64,000 nt of DNA from Mucilaginibacter conchicola (GCF_003432115.1 NZ_QWDC01000002.1:248001-312000), one strand, 5' to 3'; positions 8,562 through 17,163 are shown, numbered from the stretch's first letter. Made by a program: numbers and translations. Notes: generated from the sequence alone by a model not told the origin.

Positions 8562-9011
8562 ATGGACAGACACGAATTTTTAGCGAAACTGGGTATCAGC
8601 ATGGCGGCAGCATGTATTGGCTGCGGTATAGTGAGCTGTACAAAAAATAACCCAAGCATTGTTGACGACAACGGCGGCAATGGCAACAACCCGCCGTCAG
8701 GATCGGGCAATGTACTATCCGTTAACCTTGCCAGCGAACTGCAAACCGTGGGCAGCTCAAAAGTTGCCAGCGGCGTAATATTGGTGCGCCTGGCTGCCGA
8801 TAATGTACCTGCATCGTTCACTGCAGTACAGGTTGCCTGCACCCACCAGGGTACGGCCATAAACTACAACACCAACCAGGGCAAATTTATTTGCCCTAAC
8901 CACGGCAGTGAGTTTAGCACCAGCGGCGCGGTTGTAGTTGGCCCGGCCACACAGCCGCTCAAAAAATATACGGTAACTATTGATGGCGATAACCTTACGG
9001 TAGCCGCCTGA
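8562..9011 (+). CDS. Rieske [2Fe-2S] lipoprotein
   Basis: The 149-residue protein begins with a hydrophobic leader ending at a lipobox-like IVSC (C26), so it is probably a lipoprotein. A Gly/Asn/Pro-rich tether covers residues 31-50. The Rieske domain follows, with cluster ligands C93-T-H95 and C111-P-N-H114 in ACTHQG and CPNHGSEF. The disulfide cysteines of cytochrome bc1 Rieske proteins are absent, so this is closer to the low-potential ferredoxin-like type. It ends the sigma-factor operon, 13 nt after the DUF5777 gene. The YceI, DUF5777 and Rieske trio suggests an envelope redox or lipid-quinone function, which is inference. Confidence 0.88.
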   Translation: MDRHEFLAKLGISMAAACIGCGIVSCTKNNPSIVDDNGGNGNNPPSGSGNVLSVNLASELQTVGSSKVASGVILVRLAADNVPASFTAVQVACTHQGTAINYNTNQGKFICPNHGSEFSTSGAVVVGPATQPLKKYTVTIDGDNLTVAA

Positions 9012-9379
9012 TAAATAAAAAGCCCCGCAATAGCCGCTGGTTTTTAAGATCTTACTATGCAGTCGGGCGTTCAGTCGCGGGAAATATTGAGGGATTGACC
9101 CCGCGATGCCCGGCGCATGGTAATATTATTATTTAGTCTTCCATCATTCCCGTTGGCTAAAGCCAACGGTTACATAAGCAAAACACCCGGGACTTAGCCC
9201 AATTGATCTGTAATATTTAGGCTAAAGCCAGCATCTTACAATCTAAGAACCGTTGTCTGAAGGCAACGGCAATGATCAATTTTAAAGCTCATTGTTCTTC
9301 AATCCATCCGGCTTTGCTGGTCGCTAAAACTTAATACAGCCAGGCTTGTTCTTAAACAGTACTACAAAACATAAGAACT
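9012..9379. repeat. Gene-free spacer with a nested inverted repeat
   Basis: No convincing gene lies here. At 9150-9169 is a perfect 9-bp palindrome, CCGTTGGCT-AA-AGCCAACGG. A related, less perfect one, CCGTTG...CAACGG, lies at 9250-9269, and a GGCTAAAGCC core at 9220-9229. The outer sequences ATCATT (9143-9148) and AATGAT (9270-9275) are complementary, so the whole 9143-9275 stretch can fold into one large structure. It resembles the other hairpin repeats of the window. No insertion-sequence gene is seen. The rest holds no clear signal. Confidence 0.6.
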
Positions 9380-9649
9380 ATGAACGCTTATCAGCAAAAA
9401 TGGATAGATATACTGCAGGCCGCCTCAATTAAAGACTGGGATATTAAAGCCGTAGACAATGATATTTATATTGAGATGCCGCACGTAAGCGACCTTAAAT
9501 TGATAAGGGATAACCTGCCATCAACCCTGGCGGCACTATCGCTGGATATTGAGCTTCCGCACGAACGCCTGAAATTTATCTTTCATAACGGGTATGAAAA
9601 CTTTGAGTATGTGCTTAACCCAAGCGCCGACGATCTGAATAAAGAATAG
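9380..9649 (+). CDS. Small protein of unknown function
   Basis: The 89-residue protein is acidic, soluble and without a signal peptide. It begins MNAYQQKWIDILQAA and contains an LPSTLAALSLDIELPHERLKF segment predicted as helix then strand. I do not recognise a family. Codon use and base composition match the neighbours, and it has a clean ATG start after an AT-rich leader, so I consider it real. It converges with the MFS gene 6 nt downstream. Confidence 0.6.
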   Translation: MNAYQQKWIDILQAASIKDWDIKAVDNDIYIEMPHVSDLKLIRDNLPSTLAALSLDIELPHERLKFIFHNGYENFEYVLNPSADDLNKE

Positions 9650-9655
9650 CAGCTA

Positions 9656-10804
9656 TCAGATCTTTGCTTTTGTAGAGAATGCGCTTACACAGATACCCAT
9701 CAAAGCAATAAGTGTGAACGATGCGCGCAATGATAGTGCACCGGCAATAAAACCAATAACCGGCGGGCCAACTAAAAAGCCCATAAAGCTAATGGTTGAT
9801 ACCGCCGCAATAGCCACCCCCGGCGACATAGTTTTTGATTTGCCCGCGGCACTATACACCAGCGGCACAACCGATGATACGCCGAAACCTACCAGCAGAA
9901 AACCACCTAAAGCTGTATAAACATAAGGGAATATTACCGCTATGGCCAAACCTGTAGCAGTAAGTAAACCACTTATCTGCAGGGTGCGTTTTAACCCAAA
10001 ACGGTGCGAGAAGCTATCGGCAACAAAACGGCCGGTTGCCATGGTGAACATAAAGGCGGTATAACCCAAACCCATAATTTCTTTTGGGGCGAGGACAACC
10101 TTTTTGAAATAGATAACGCTCCAGTCAAACATGGCACCTTCGCATATCATGGAACAGAATGCAATGAGCCCGAGTTTGATGAGCGATTTATCAGGCATTA
10201 CAAATACCGGCCCGGCACTTGCCGGCTTATCAAACTTCAAATAGCGCGATGTGGTAAGGATGGTTAATAATACCACAAACATTATCATCACAAAATGATG
10301 CAGCGGCACAATAGCGCGGCCTATCATAAAAGTGCCGATGGCAGCACCGGTAAAGCCTGCAAGGCTCCACAAACCATGAAAAGAAGCGAGGATAGGCCTG
10401 CCATACATTTCCTCGGCAGCAACAGCCTGGGTGTTTACTGATATATTTACCGCGTTACTGGCAAAGCCGAAAAGCAACAAGCAGCATATCAGTTGGAAGG
10501 TATTTTGCGCCAAACCTAATGTGGCCAGGGTAATACAATAAACCGTGAGCGCAGTTATCAGCAAATTTCGGCTCCCTATGCGGGTAATTACCCAGCCAGA
10601 GAATGGCAGGGAACAAATTAACCCCACAGGTAGCGAGAACAAAACACCGCCCAGGGCTGCATCACTTAGCTTAAGGGTTTGTTGTATAGTAGCAATGCGC
10701 GATGCCCAACTGGCAAAGCAAAGCCCCGCCATAAAAAACATTACGCCAACAATAGCCCGTAAAGTTGTTCTTGAAAAATTGTAAGTGCGTGGTGCTGTGT
10801 CCAA
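9656..10804 (-). CDS. MFS transporter
   Basis: The 382-residue protein has about 12 hydrophobic segments. The first loop holds MAGLCFASWASRIATIQQTLKLSDAALGG, and the loop after helix 2 holds GWVITRIGSRN, close to the MFS signature between helices 2 and 3. It resembles the YbjJ-like sugar or drug exporters of the major facilitator superfamily. The inner-membrane substrate is not predictable. The only upstream in-frame start is a TTG at 10804, and MDTAPRTYN is the predicted N-terminus. An ATG further in would delete part of helix 1, so I keep the TTG. Confidence 0.85.
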   Translation of the reverse strand: MDTAPRTYNFSRTTLRAIVGVMFFMAGLCFASWASRIATIQQTLKLSDAALGGVLFSLPVGLICSLPFSGWVITRIGSRNLLITALTVYCITLATLGLAQNTFQLICCLLLFGFASNAVNISVNTQAVAAEEMYGRPILASFHGLWSLAGFTGAAIGTFMIGRAIVPLHHFVMIMFVVLLTILTTSRYLKFDKPASAGPVFVMPDKSLIKLGLIAFCSMICEGAMFDWSVIYFKKVVLAPKEIMGLGYTAFMFTMATGRFVADSFSHRFGLKRTLQISGLLTATGLAIAVIFPYVYTALGGFLLVGFGVSSVVPLVYSAAGKSKTMSPGVAIAAVSTISFMGFLVGPPVIGFIAGALSLRASFTLIALMGICVSAFSTKAKI

Positions 10805-10876
10805 TCGTATTGTGTAATAATGACACCAAATATAAATAATATCCCTCTTAGCAGAGAGATATTATTTTGCATACAC

Positions 10877-11401
10877 TTATTGTTTGATATTAAATGAACC
10901 TCTTACAAATTGGGTTGCCCCGCTTGAGTTAACTACATTAGCTTCGTAACCGCCTTTTATAGTTCCTTTTGAATAGGCATCCATACTTGAAACGGTAATT
11001 TCTATTTTGCCCGGCTCACCGGGAACCAGGCTATAATCGCCAATGTTTAATATAAGCAGATCAAAGGTGCCGGTTTTATCACCAACATATCCTATGCTGA
11101 TAACATCAGAATTAAGCCTGCCGGAAATGTTATTAACACCCAAAACGGTATTAAAATTTACCTGGTCATAAGTTTGTATACCCGTTGCGGTGTTCAGTTG
11201 CATCCTTACAGTGTTGGTTGGGCCAATAGGCAAACCAATTGTATTAACCGGCTCATTTGTGCCGGGGTTTGTACCAGTGCCCCCATCTGCCGGGTCCTTT
11301 ATCAGAATATCTTTGGGCAATACAGGAGCGTCAATTTTACAACTGCTTACTGCTGCCAAAAAAACAGCAAGTACCAATGCCTTACAGTACAACTTTTTCA
11401 T
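10877..11401 (-). CDS. Putative lipoprotein of unknown function
   Basis: The 174-residue protein has a lipoprotein signal peptide ending in AVSSC (C21). A Pro/Gly/Thr-rich stretch follows (DPADGGTGTNPGTNEPVNT), then a beta-rich domain (MQLNTATGIQTYDQVNF, KTGTFDLLILNIGDYSL). No family is evident to me. It is probably on the outer membrane surface or facing the periplasm. It stands alone with 72 nt to the MFS gene. Confidence 0.7.
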   Translation of the reverse strand: MKKLYCKALVLAVFLAAVSSCKIDAPVLPKDILIKDPADGGTGTNPGTNEPVNTIGLPIGPTNTVRMQLNTATGIQTYDQVNFNTVLGVNNISGRLNSDVISIGYVGDKTGTFDLLILNIGDYSLVPGEPGKIEITVSSMDAYSKGTIKGGYEANVVNSSGATQFVRGSFNIKQ

Positions 11402-11503
11402 ACACTTAACATTTACATCGAATATCCAGGTTTTCAGGGACCTGTTCGTTATACGAAAAAGCGCCTGCAGAAGTTAATGTTAAGGTAAGAATATTTAATT
11501 GAA

Positions 11504-12202
11504 CTAACAATCACCATCGGGGCCACAAACAGGGCCGTCAATTATTTCTAACTGTTGTCCTTGCTGATCCCATTCTTCAAAAGCTTTCTCAATTGTTTGG
11601 GTAAATACCGGGGCGGGTTGCGCGCCGGATACGCCATACTTATCATTCATTACAAAGAACGGTACACCGCGGATGCCTAATTGCTGCGCCTCAGCAATAT
11701 CGCGCCTTACATCATCTGCAAAAGCATCAGAAGCAAGAGTTTGCTTCACCAGTTCAGCATCTAAGCCTATCGATATGCCCAACTCTATTAGGGTAGCGTC
11801 GTCATCAGTGTTTTTGCTGTCAGTGAAATAGGCTTTAAATAAAGCTTCCTCGGCTGCATCGCCTAAGCCGTGCTGTTTGGCGAGATGACCAAAACGATGT
11901 GCTTTAAAACTATTGGCAACAACAGCACTTTCCAGGTTATAGGTTAAACCAACTTCGGCAGCCATTTGGGTAACATGAGCATCCATCTGGTGCACGTAAT
12001 CCTCTGTCCAGCCTTTAATGTTCGATAAATATTGGGTGTGACTAACCGACAGATCGGTTTTCATATCGGGGTTAAGCTGGTAGCTTTTCCACTCTACCTC
12101 TACTTTATCTTTATGCGGAAACTGGTTAAGCGCCTCTTCAAACCTGCGTTTTCCAATGTAGCAGAACGGGCACATCACATCAGACCATATCTCAACTTTC
12201 AT
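11504..12202 (-). CDS. DsbA-family oxidoreductase, FrnE-like
   Basis: The 232-residue protein has a thioredoxin fold with the active site C11-P-F-C14 (WSDVMCPFCYIGKRRFEEAL), typical of FrnE and the related 2-hydroxychromene-2-carboxylate isomerase group. RGVPFFVMNDKYGVSGAQP near residue 180 is the cis-proline loop region. There is no signal peptide, so it acts in the cytoplasm. Members reduce or rearrange disulfides and some work in polyketide synthesis. A C-terminal tail (GPVCGPDGDC) adds two cysteines. It stands as a single gene between the lipoprotein gene and a repeat-filled gap. Confidence 0.87.
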   Translation of the reverse strand: MKVEIWSDVMCPFCYIGKRRFEEALNQFPHKDKVEVEWKSYQLNPDMKTDLSVSHTQYLSNIKGWTEDYVHQMDAHVTQMAAEVGLTYNLESAVVANSFKAHRFGHLAKQHGLGDAAEEALFKAYFTDSKNTDDDATLIELGISIGLDAELVKQTLASDAFADDVRRDIAEAQQLGIRGVPFFVMNDKYGVSGAQPAPVFTQTIEKAFEEWDQQGQQLEIIDGPVCGPDGDC

Positions 12203-12267
12203 AAGCTTTATATTTTTTATAAAGTTACGAGGAGAAGAAATGCGAAGGGTAAGGAGAAAGTCAAAAA

Positions 12268-12398
12268 TTGACTCACCCGGTCCGCACTACGCTGGACCAC
12301 CCTCTCTGCCCTTTGGGCAGAGAGGGTAAAATTCCCTCACCCTCTTTTCGCGCAGCGAAGAGAGGGTCGACGAGCGTAGCAAAGTCGGGGTGAGTCAA
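12268..12398. repeat. Composite palindromic repeat element
   Basis: Outer arms TTGACTCACCC (12268-12278) and GGGTGAGTCAA (12388-12398) are perfect inverted repeats. Inside lie ACCCTCTCTGCCC-TTT-GGGCAGAGAGGGT (perfect 13-bp arms, 12299-12327) and ACCCTCTTTTCGCGC...GAAGAGAGGGT (12339-12367). The same nested layout recurs at 32203-32325 and as a half copy at 32539-32600, with almost identical internal sequence. No coding function is suggested. Confidence 0.85.
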
Positions 12399-12412
12399 CC
12401 GGAGCGCTGATA

Positions 12413-12628
12413 CTACCTCGCAGTTGTATCGCGCTCTACCAGGTCCATGCCGCATTTGCTGCAGGTACCTGGTTTGTCTGATGTAATATCGGGGTGCATG
12501 GTACAATAATACTTCCCTTTTGGCTTTGCAGCCTCTGTGGCTTTAGCATCTTTTTGGGTTGATGTATTGCAGGCCGCAAAACCCAATACCGATGATGCTA
12601 CAGCTAAAACAATGATGTATCTTTTCAT
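12413..12628 (-). CDS. Heavy-metal-binding lipoprotein
   Basis: The 71-residue protein has a lipobox, GFAAC, with C20 as the predicted lipid anchor. The mature part carries YYCTMHPDITSDKPGTCSKCGMDLV. This is the heavy-metal-binding (HMBD) signature with C42, M44, H45, C56, C59 and M61 as likely ligands. It is the last gene of a three-gene operon behind the PepSY gene, 3 nt downstream. Proteins with this domain often accompany copper export or uptake systems, so copper is the favoured metal but is not shown. Confidence 0.88.
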   Translation of the reverse strand: MKRYIIVLAVASSVLGFAACNTSTQKDAKATEAAKPKGKYYCTMHPDITSDKPGTCSKCGMDLVERDTTAR

Positions 12629-12631
12629 ATC

Positions 12632-14071
12632 TTATTTATTTCTTATAAATCCGGCGAAGCCAAATACCGACACTACCAAAACACCTAATGCTGCCAACAT
12701 GCTCACTATATCCCTCACATTTTTACCGGCCCAGGCCATACCGAAGTATTTGTGCAAAAATATAAAGGAAAATCCTTCTGCCCTGTCAATGCCTGCAACT
12801 TTTGTAGCTAACTGTGAGGTAGTGGTTTCAAAATACCAATTTTCTCCATTAGTATAGCTTACTTGTTGCACGGGCAGGCGTTTATTAATAAAGCCATACT
12901 CGTTGGTAAACTCGCGCACCTGTTCAACTTTTACTCTCCCTTTAACCTTTACCTGCGGTGTAGCACCATATTGTATCGCAAGGTATTGCGCATAAGCAAC
13001 ATCGCCATCTACAAGCTCAGCTCCGGTAGCAACATCGAAATATTTAACGTGCTTTTTGGTATCGTTTAACTGGTAATACGTTTTGCCGTTAAACTGCGCT
13101 AAAGCCACATTTTTAACCAGACTATCGGCAACCGGCAATTGCAGGTTTGAGGTAAGCAACTGATCTGTTTTAACCGATTGCTTTACGCCCTGCTGAGCCG
13201 GATGCTTATCATTCACCAGCTTCACGTACAGGTGAAACGCACCACTAATAGTAAAAGTGAACATCACCAGCGAAACCGCTATACCCAGCTGTCTGTGGAA
13301 ACGATGTACAAACCTCGTATCCTTGCGTTTGTCGCGACGACGGTTTTCGGTGGCGGTTTTAAACTTTTTCCAGAACAACCCATAAACCGTTAAGCCTGAT
13401 AGCAGCGACAAGAACATCACCGTTACGATGATGAGCAGCACCACTACCCTGAATTGCTCTCCGCCGATGGTTTCCAGAAACTGCCAGGTATGCAATTGCT
13501 CAAACACCACCAGCATTACTTTGCGGGTGGTATTATTGAACGTGCCCATGCGGCTTTGGCTGGTCTCAATGTACACATCCATACCATCAGGCCTGTCAAA
13601 AGCTATCTTCCAAACCGGCAGCAGGCGGTTAATGGGCTGATACTCCGCATCAAAAGTTTTTTGCAGGGTAATGCTCTTTACTTTTGATGTACTGTCTTGC
13701 GTAAAATAACGCGCCAGGAAAGTAGCATAAAGCCTGTCGCCATCGTTTAACAAACTACCTGTATTAGCCGAATAGTATTTATACGTACTATCCATTCCCA
13801 GCACCTGGTAATAAGGCTGGCCTTTAAAACTGATGCTACCAAAATTGATGAAATCTTTGATTTCATTTTTATCCAACACCTGTTTGATGGACAAGGCAGG
13901 CTTCTCTTTTAAAGGTTGCGCTTTGTAAAACTCCTTAGCTATCGTTGGCCTGAACCAGTTTGACATGAATGGGTGCGAGAATCCACTCAGCGTCCACATG
14001 ATGACAGGGATAAGGGCTGTTAAGCCCAATATCCTATGCCATTTATAAAAATTCTGTTTTGCAGTTGCCAT
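12632..14071 (-). CDS. PepSY-domain inner-membrane protein
   Basis: The 479-residue protein has N-terminal helix KWHRILGLTALIPVIMWTLSG, PepSY domains and later helices near residues 195-225 (VVVLLIIVTVMFLSLLSGLTVYGLFW) and 265-280 (GIAVSLVMFTFTISGAFHLYV). It ends in helix SMLAALGVLVVSVFGFAGF. This is the PepSY-associated transmembrane family, like PiuB or FpvG, which release metal from imported siderophores by reduction at the inner membrane. It lies 3 nt after the TonB receptor gene and 3 nt before the heavy-metal-binding gene, supporting a joint metal-uptake function. Confidence 0.85.
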   Translation of the reverse strand: MATAKQNFYKWHRILGLTALIPVIMWTLSGFSHPFMSNWFRPTIAKEFYKAQPLKEKPALSIKQVLDKNEIKDFINFGSISFKGQPYYQVLGMDSTYKYYSANTGSLLNDGDRLYATFLARYFTQDSTSKVKSITLQKTFDAEYQPINRLLPVWKIAFDRPDGMDVYIETSQSRMGTFNNTTRKVMLVVFEQLHTWQFLETIGGEQFRVVVLLIIVTVMFLSLLSGLTVYGLFWKKFKTATENRRRDKRKDTRFVHRFHRQLGIAVSLVMFTFTISGAFHLYVKLVNDKHPAQQGVKQSVKTDQLLTSNLQLPVADSLVKNVALAQFNGKTYYQLNDTKKHVKYFDVATGAELVDGDVAYAQYLAIQYGATPQVKVKGRVKVEQVREFTNEYGFINKRLPVQQVSYTNGENWYFETTTSQLATKVAGIDRAEGFSFIFLHKYFGMAWAGKNVRDIVSMLAALGVLVVSVFGFAGFIRNK

Positions 14072-14074
14072 TTA

Positions 14075-16420
14075 TCAATATTTTGAAAATGAATAGCTGA
14101 TCCCTAACGAATATACCCTCGGCGGCGCAGCATTGTACGTATCGCCGTACTGGTTGCTGATCACCGTGGTAGCGTAAAGCTTATTGGTTAAGTTAAGCAC
14201 ATTGAACCATATACCACAACCTTTAAGCGCACCGCTTTTTACATCGAAACCGGTACGGGCGTTGAAAAGATCATACCCGCCATAGCTTTTTGTATTAGCC
14301 GGGTTGGTAAAGTATGACCCGATATGCTGCCACTCGCCCGAGATACGGAAACCATTGAGGTAAGCGGGTTTGTAGGTCAGCTCGCTGTTGGCTATCCATT
14401 TTGGTGCATTAGCCATGCGGTTACCATCATAAACCAATACAGTGTTGGTACCGGTAGCGTAGTTGGTGCGCACTTCGCTGTAATCGCGGTAGGTGTGCCA
14501 TGCATTAGTGCCGCTAAAGCGGAAAGCAATTTCCTTAACCGGCGCAAAAGCCAATGAGTATTCCACCCCTCGGTGACGGGTTGCACCTGCATTTTGGTTC
14601 TGCGTGGTATTATCTGGCAGCAACTGGTTAATGATCTCGTTGCGGCCTTCCAGGTCATACAGCGATAATTCGATGTACAACTTTTTATCGAACGCTGCGA
14701 ACCAGCCGCCTGCCTCGTAGTTATTAAACGTTGCCTGTTTCAGCGGAACCAGCTGGCGGGCGCTGTACAAGTCACCCGTCTCTGGTGGTTGGAAACCTAC
14801 GCTGTAGTTGGCATACAAACCTTTGTTGTTACCAAAATTATAAGTCAAACCAAGCTTAGGGGCTACGATATTGAAATCGTTGGTTTCCTGCTGTTTGTAC
14901 TTGCTGCCGCTGGTGATGCCATTGGTAAAGTTGTAATGGATCCTGTCATAACGCAAACCCATTACAATGCGCAAAGCATCGGTAGGTTTGAGTTCGTACT
15001 GAGTATAAGCTGCGGTATTAAATAGCTTGATGCGATAGTTATCGATATAAGTACCGGTGTTGGTGTAGCCTGTATAAAAATTATTGGCTACATCTTTTTG
15101 TATCTCAAGATACTTGGCATAGTACGAACTTGGGCTGTTGTCCAGATAAGCGCCAATGATCAACCTCGAATGCAGAAAATCAAAATCCTGGCGGTGCTGG
15201 GTTAATAGGCCAATGCTGTGGAAGCTTTGGTTATTCTCCTGTCCGTTTGAACTTAAATAATTGCCGGCATTATCCCTCACGTCAGAAATGTAATAGCTTG
15301 GCAACTGACCGGTTGAGTTGTTACGATAGAACAGGGTGAAGAAGGTATTGCTCTTATCGCTCCATTTATGATCTAAACGGGTATTGGCACGCCATGCCTC
15401 AACTTTACGATAAGTAAAACGCTGGTTAGCGCCGTATTTACGACTATAAAATTTAGTGCTGTCCAGGCTGCCCGGTGTTTGGGTATTGAGGTAGTTATAA
15501 GCTAACGATGTAGTTAAACGGGTATTGGCATCAAAATCATAAGTGGTTTTAAAATTGCCGCTTCGTTTATCAAAATCGGCATAATCCTGCCAGCCATCGC
15601 GCTGGCGGGCGATATAGCCGCCAACATACAGGCCAAACTTACCGCTGCTGAAACCACCATCGGCATCAACGCGGCGGTAGTGGTAGTTATCGCCCTGGAT
15701 AGATACATTGCCAGCATAACCGGCAGGCGGCCCCTGAGTGATAAAGTTAACCGCACCGCCAATGGCATTACTGCCGTATAGTGACGAAGCCGGGCCTTTG
15801 ATCACCTCAATATCGCGCACGCCGCTCATGTTTACTTCATAAAGCGAGTTGTGGTTAAAAATACCTGTAGGGCGAATAGGCAAACCATCTTCCATATACA
15901 GGTACAATGCGTTATAAGTGATAGGCTGGCGGATAGCCATGGTGTGCTGCTCGTTACCCAGATCAACCATGTAAACGCCGGTTACTTTGTTTAGTAATTG
16001 ATAAAGGGCGGTAGCTTTAGTATCATGGATCTGGGTAGCGTTTATTTTACTGATGGCAATTGGCGCATCCTGCCTGGCCTGGCGTTCTCGGCTGGCAGAA
16101 ACCACTACCTGCTGTAAGTCGATAGTTGATGGCTCCATCATCACCTCAATAGCTTTTGCATTGGTGGCTTTGATGATCTGCGTGGTAAAGCCTATCATGG
16201 CAAAACGCAGGTTTGATACGGTATCAGCCTGTAGGCTGAATTTACCTTTATTATTAGATGTAGTTAAAACAGCGCCGGTAGCAGCGTTGCTTATCATAAC
16301 ACCCGCCAACGGCTCATGCGTGCGGGCATCGGTAACGGTACCGTGCAGGTTGCCTTGTGCAAAAGAAAATGCACTAACCGTACACAGTATTATGGTATAT
16401 AATAGTGTAGAGAGTTTCAT
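14075..16420 (-). CDS. TonB-dependent receptor, probably for a metal or metal complex
   Basis: The 781-residue protein has a signal peptide ending at FSFAQ. A carboxypeptidase-like regulatory domain covers about 23-95 (GNLHGTVTDARTHEPLAGV). The plug is about 100-225 (VVVSASRERQARQDAPIAIS, then DIEVIKGPASSLYGSNAIGG) and a 22-strand barrel ends with aromatic PRVYSLGISYSFSKY. It imports a substrate across the outer membrane using TonB energy. It starts an operon with the PepSY and heavy-metal-binding genes, so the cargo is likely an iron or copper complex. The leader region upstream is filled by a repeat. Confidence 0.9.
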   Translation of the reverse strand: MKLSTLLYTIILCTVSAFSFAQGNLHGTVTDARTHEPLAGVMISNAATGAVLTTSNNKGKFSLQADTVSNLRFAMIGFTTQIIKATNAKAIEVMMEPSTIDLQQVVVSASRERQARQDAPIAISKINATQIHDTKATALYQLLNKVTGVYMVDLGNEQHTMAIRQPITYNALYLYMEDGLPIRPTGIFNHNSLYEVNMSGVRDIEVIKGPASSLYGSNAIGGAVNFITQGPPAGYAGNVSIQGDNYHYRRVDADGGFSSGKFGLYVGGYIARQRDGWQDYADFDKRSGNFKTTYDFDANTRLTTSLAYNYLNTQTPGSLDSTKFYSRKYGANQRFTYRKVEAWRANTRLDHKWSDKSNTFFTLFYRNNSTGQLPSYYISDVRDNAGNYLSSNGQENNQSFHSIGLLTQHRQDFDFLHSRLIIGAYLDNSPSSYYAKYLEIQKDVANNFYTGYTNTGTYIDNYRIKLFNTAAYTQYELKPTDALRIVMGLRYDRIHYNFTNGITSGSKYKQQETNDFNIVAPKLGLTYNFGNNKGLYANYSVGFQPPETGDLYSARQLVPLKQATFNNYEAGGWFAAFDKKLYIELSLYDLEGRNEIINQLLPDNTTQNQNAGATRHRGVEYSLAFAPVKEIAFRFSGTNAWHTYRDYSEVRTNYATGTNTVLVYDGNRMANAPKWIANSELTYKPAYLNGFRISGEWQHIGSYFTNPANTKSYGGYDLFNARTGFDVKSGALKGCGIWFNVLNLTNKLYATTVISNQYGDTYNAAPPRVYSLGISYSFSKY

Positions 16421-16720
16421 AAAAAAGTGTGTAGCTCACCACCATCACAGCGGAGAGATCTGATAAATCACAGTAATGAACGACCGATAAAGATATGCAA
16501 GCAGACAAAGCGCCGTCAGGTGCTTAAGGTCGGTAGCAGAGATTAATCAAGCATCAAAGGCGTGCCGTCAGGTACGCAACAGCAGCATTAGTTTCGTACC
16601 TGACGGCACGAAGAAATGTATTTGTTTTTGTTCTACAGACCTTTGATCCCTACGGGATTTATCGCCTTTAACATAGCGCGATCAGCATTAACTGTATTAA
16701 AAAAATGGGATGGGACTTTT
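16421..16720. repeat. REP-like inverted repeat in the gene-free gap
   Basis: The arms CGTGCCGTCAGGTACG at 16561-16576 and CGTACCTGACGGCACG at 16595-16610 are perfect 16-bp inverted repeats around an 18-nt loop. A related half copy, CGCCGTCAGGTGC, lies at 16511-16523. A conserved-looking tail, CTTTGATCCCTACGGGATT, is at 16640-16658. No gene lies here. The structure resembles repetitive extragenic palindromes, which are mobilised by IS200-like transposases elsewhere, but no such gene is seen. Confidence 0.65.
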
Positions 16721-17092
16721 TTATGCGAGCCGGGGCGGCTGGTAGATATCCTGGATAAGTTGCGGCAAAGCAATGCGGTAGTTTGGTACTTTGGTTACCG
16801 ATAACAGCACCGTGTAAAAAGTAACCTTTGAGGCCTGATTGTAGAAGGCTTCCTGAAAAAGGTTCTTTTGTGCCTGGCGCTCCTCTGTGCTTTTGTTGTC
16901 TTCGGCCTGCTTTAATTTCTTCATGAAATAGCATTTGCCGTTACAATGCAGCTGAGGTTTGTTGCGGTTTTCGCAAAGCTTTGTCGCAATGTAATTACGG
17001 TTCAGCTCAAAACCCGCGTAGATAAAAAAACGCGAGAAGTTGGCCGATACCAGCGCTACAATCAATAAGTAAGCGGTTATGCGTTGCAACAT
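16721..17092 (-). CDS. Small membrane-associated Cys/His protein of the metal cluster
   Basis: The 123-residue protein has one N-terminal membrane segment (ITAYLLIVALVSANFSRFFIYAGF). A cysteine cluster follows (LCENRNKPQLHCNGKCYFMKKLKQ), with three cysteines and one histidine at residues 40-57 that may bind a metal. The C-terminus is polar with EDNKSTEERQAQKNLFQEAF. The family is not one I can name. It is encoded in the same direction as, and 300 nt upstream of, the receptor operon, so it probably belongs to the same metal system. A full TTG-N20-TACCTTTG promoter precedes it. Confidence 0.7.
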   Translation of the reverse strand: MLQRITAYLLIVALVSANFSRFFIYAGFELNRNYIATKLCENRNKPQLHCNGKCYFMKKLKQAEDNKSTEERQAQKNLFQEAFYNQASKVTFYTVLLSVTKVPNYRIALPQLIQDIYQPPRLA

Positions 17093-17097
17093 CGGCG

Positions 17098-17128
17098 CAA
17101 AGGTAATTTGTTGTGCGTTACATTACAA
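17098..17128 (-). promoter_or_regulatory. Bacteroidota-type promoter of the metal cluster
   Basis: Read on the minus strand, TTG (17128-17126) is followed after 20 nt by TACCTTTG (17105-17098), a perfect TAnnTTTG -7 box. The box ends 5 nt before the ATG at 17092, implying a very short or absent 5' leader. The -33 TTG lies inside the inverted repeat ACAAGT-N7-ACTTGT at 17125-17143, a candidate operator. Confidence 0.6.
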
Positions 17129-17163
17129 GTGTTTTAAACTTGTTATTACCATTACGCAAAAAA

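Noticed and set aside
12268..12398. CRISPR array
   Set aside because: The repeats are nested palindromes without regular spacers, and no cas gene is in the window.
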